A DNA stretch of 5,657 bases from Clostridia bacterium. GTDB lineage: Bacteria; Bacillota; Clostridia; Christensenellales; Borkfalkiaceae. The number at the start of each line of letters is the position of its first letter. Positions within the stretch are counted from its first letter, which is position 1. Below are positions 4,649-5,657 of the stretch, one piece after another. The notes under the pieces were generated by a model, which worked only from the letters and a program-made list of their open reading frames with translations, did no database searches and had not been told where the DNA came from. Made by a program: the position numbers and the translations under genes. The stretch is from assembly GCA_017646555.1 (NCBI GenBank), contig JAGCMG010000048.1, positions 1-5,657 on the forward strand, written 5' to 3'.

Positions 4649-5657
4649 ATGGCAAAAATGTGGAGTGGTAGAACCGACGGTGTAACCGATAAAATAGCGG
4701 ACGATTTTAATTCTTCGATATCTTTCGATTCAAGAATGTATAAGGAAGATATAACGGGCAGTATTGCACACGCAACTATGCTTGCTAAACAAAATATCAT
4801 CACAAGCGCCGACGCCGAAAGCATCATTAACGGTTTAACGGGCATTTTAGCCGACCTTGAAAGTGGTAAACTTGCAATCGACTTAACTTGTGAAGATATT
4901 CATATGTTCGTTGAACAAGTTTTAACCGAAAGAATAGGTGATACTGGTAAAAAACTTCACACGGCAAGATGTCGTAACGACCAAGTAGCACTTGACCTCA
5001 AAATGAATTTAAGAAAGGAAGCCGATATCGTAATAGATAAAATCAAAGGCTTAATTTCTGCAGTGACGGAAGTTGCTGAAAAATACAAAGGCGTAATAAT
5101 GCCGGGGTACACGCACTTGCAACGCGCACAGCCTATAACTTTCGGGCATCATTTAATGGCGTACGCTATGATGTTTTTAAGAGATAACGAAAGATTTAGC
5201 GAACTTAAAAATCGCTTAAATATTTGCCCAATCGGCAGTTGCGCTTTAGCAGGTACAACCTATAACACCGATAGATATTTTGAAGCGAAAGAATTAGGAT
5301 TTTTAGATATATCATTAAACAGTTTAGACGGTGTTTCTGATAGAGATTTTTGCGTAGAATTTGCATCAAACTCAGCAATGCTCATGATGCATATGTCGCG
5401 TTTTGCCGAAGAAATTATTCTTTGGTCAAGTTGGGAGTTTAAGTTTATCGAACTTTCCGACGCATTTACTACTGGTTCGTCAATAATGCCACAAAAGAAA
5501 AATCCTGATATGGCGGAACTTGTTCGTGGTAAAACGGGCAGGGTTTACGGCAATTTGATGGGGCTTTTAACAATGCTTAAAGGCTTGCCCCTTGCTTATA
5601 ACAAAGATATGCAAGAAGATAAAGAAGCCGTTTTCGATTGTGCTGACACTGTTGATA
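4649..5657 (+). CDS. argH: Argininosuccinate lyase (3' end outside window)
   Basis: ArgH cleaves argininosuccinate to arginine and fumarate, the last step of arginine synthesis; it is a homotetramer of the fumarase/aspartase superfamily. The ATG at 4649 has GAGGG (4637-4641) 7 nt upstream; a second in-frame ATG at 4658 is worse placed. The visible 336 residues begin MAKMWSGRTDG and include HTARCRNDQ (104-112), GYTHLQRAQP (153-162, with the catalytic-region T155-H156), VSDRDF (229-234) and the superfamily signature GSSIMPQKKNP (276-286) carrying the catalytic serine loop. About 120 residues of the usual ~455 lie beyond the window. No stop or frameshift is seen. Residue 108 is Cys where the family usually has Ser. 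There is no clear separate promoter in the 22 nt between the hairpin and the start, so expression probably depends on readthrough from argG. Confidence 0.97.
   Translation, partial: MAKMWSGRTDGVTDKIADDFNSSISFDSRMYKEDITGSIAHATMLAKQNIITSADAESIINGLTGILADLESGKLAIDLTCEDIHMFVEQVLTERIGDTGKKLHTARCRNDQVALDLKMNLRKEADIVIDKIKGLISAVTEVAEKYKGVIMPGYTHLQRAQPITFGHHLMAYAMMFLRDNERFSELKNRLNICPIGSCALAGTTYNTDRYFEAKELGFLDISLNSLDGVSDRDFCVEFASNSAMLMMHMSRFAEEIILWSSWEFKFIELSDAFTTGSSIMPQKKNPDMAELVRGKTGRVYGNLMGLLTMLKGLPLAYNKDMQEDKEAVFDCADTVD

Noticed and set aside
1..5657. Absence of CTAG
   Set aside because: I found no CTAG either, but this tetramer is under-represented in many bacteria, so it is weaker evidence than the lack of GATC.
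1..5657. CRISPR array, tRNA or rRNA genes
   Set aside because: No regularly spaced repeats of suitable length and no tRNA or rRNA signatures were seen on either strand.

Overview
The window looks like chromosomal DNA from a low-GC Gram-positive bacterium, probably a Clostridia-like member of the Bacillota. The evidence is strong GGAGG-type ribosome binding sites, sigma-A-type promoters, AT-rich spacers and the flavour of the protein families. Hand counts of GC give about 40-48% in sampled stretches of the conserved genes. No species can be named from the sequence alone. All genes are on the + strand, and two run off the window edges.

Layout. Positions 1-702 hold the C-terminal half of a MATE-family multidrug/metabolite exporter. 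A 237-nt AT-rich spacer follows, with a possible promoter and a 14-bp palindrome. Positions 940-2133 encode a ~400-residue homolog of coenzyme F420-0:gamma-glutamyl ligase (CofE superfamily); its substrate in this kind of organism is unknown. It ends at an intrinsic terminator (2175-2205). Positions 2273-3103 encode a protein with one N-terminal membrane helix and a C-terminal HNH nuclease domain. That gene is much more AT-rich than its neighbours, uses different arginine codons, and is closed by a perfect 15-bp hairpin (3110-3141). A repeat-rich regulatory region (about 3158-3312) follows and ends in a perfect consensus promoter. It drives argG (argininosuccinate synthase, 3352-4572). A terminator-like hairpin separates argG from argH (argininosuccinate lyase, 4649 to beyond the window end).

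Function. ArgG joins citrulline and aspartate using ATP, and ArgH splits the product into arginine and fumarate, so the right third is the end of arginine biosynthesis. The MATE exporter, the CofE-like ligase and the HNH protein show no obvious link to that pathway or to each other. The HNH gene, with its own ribosome binding site and a hairpin on each side, looks like an acquired single-gene cassette.

The least expected observations are the complete absence of GATC from 5.66 kb, the membrane-anchored HNH protein, the CofE homolog in a lineage not known for F420, and the hairpin between argG and argH.
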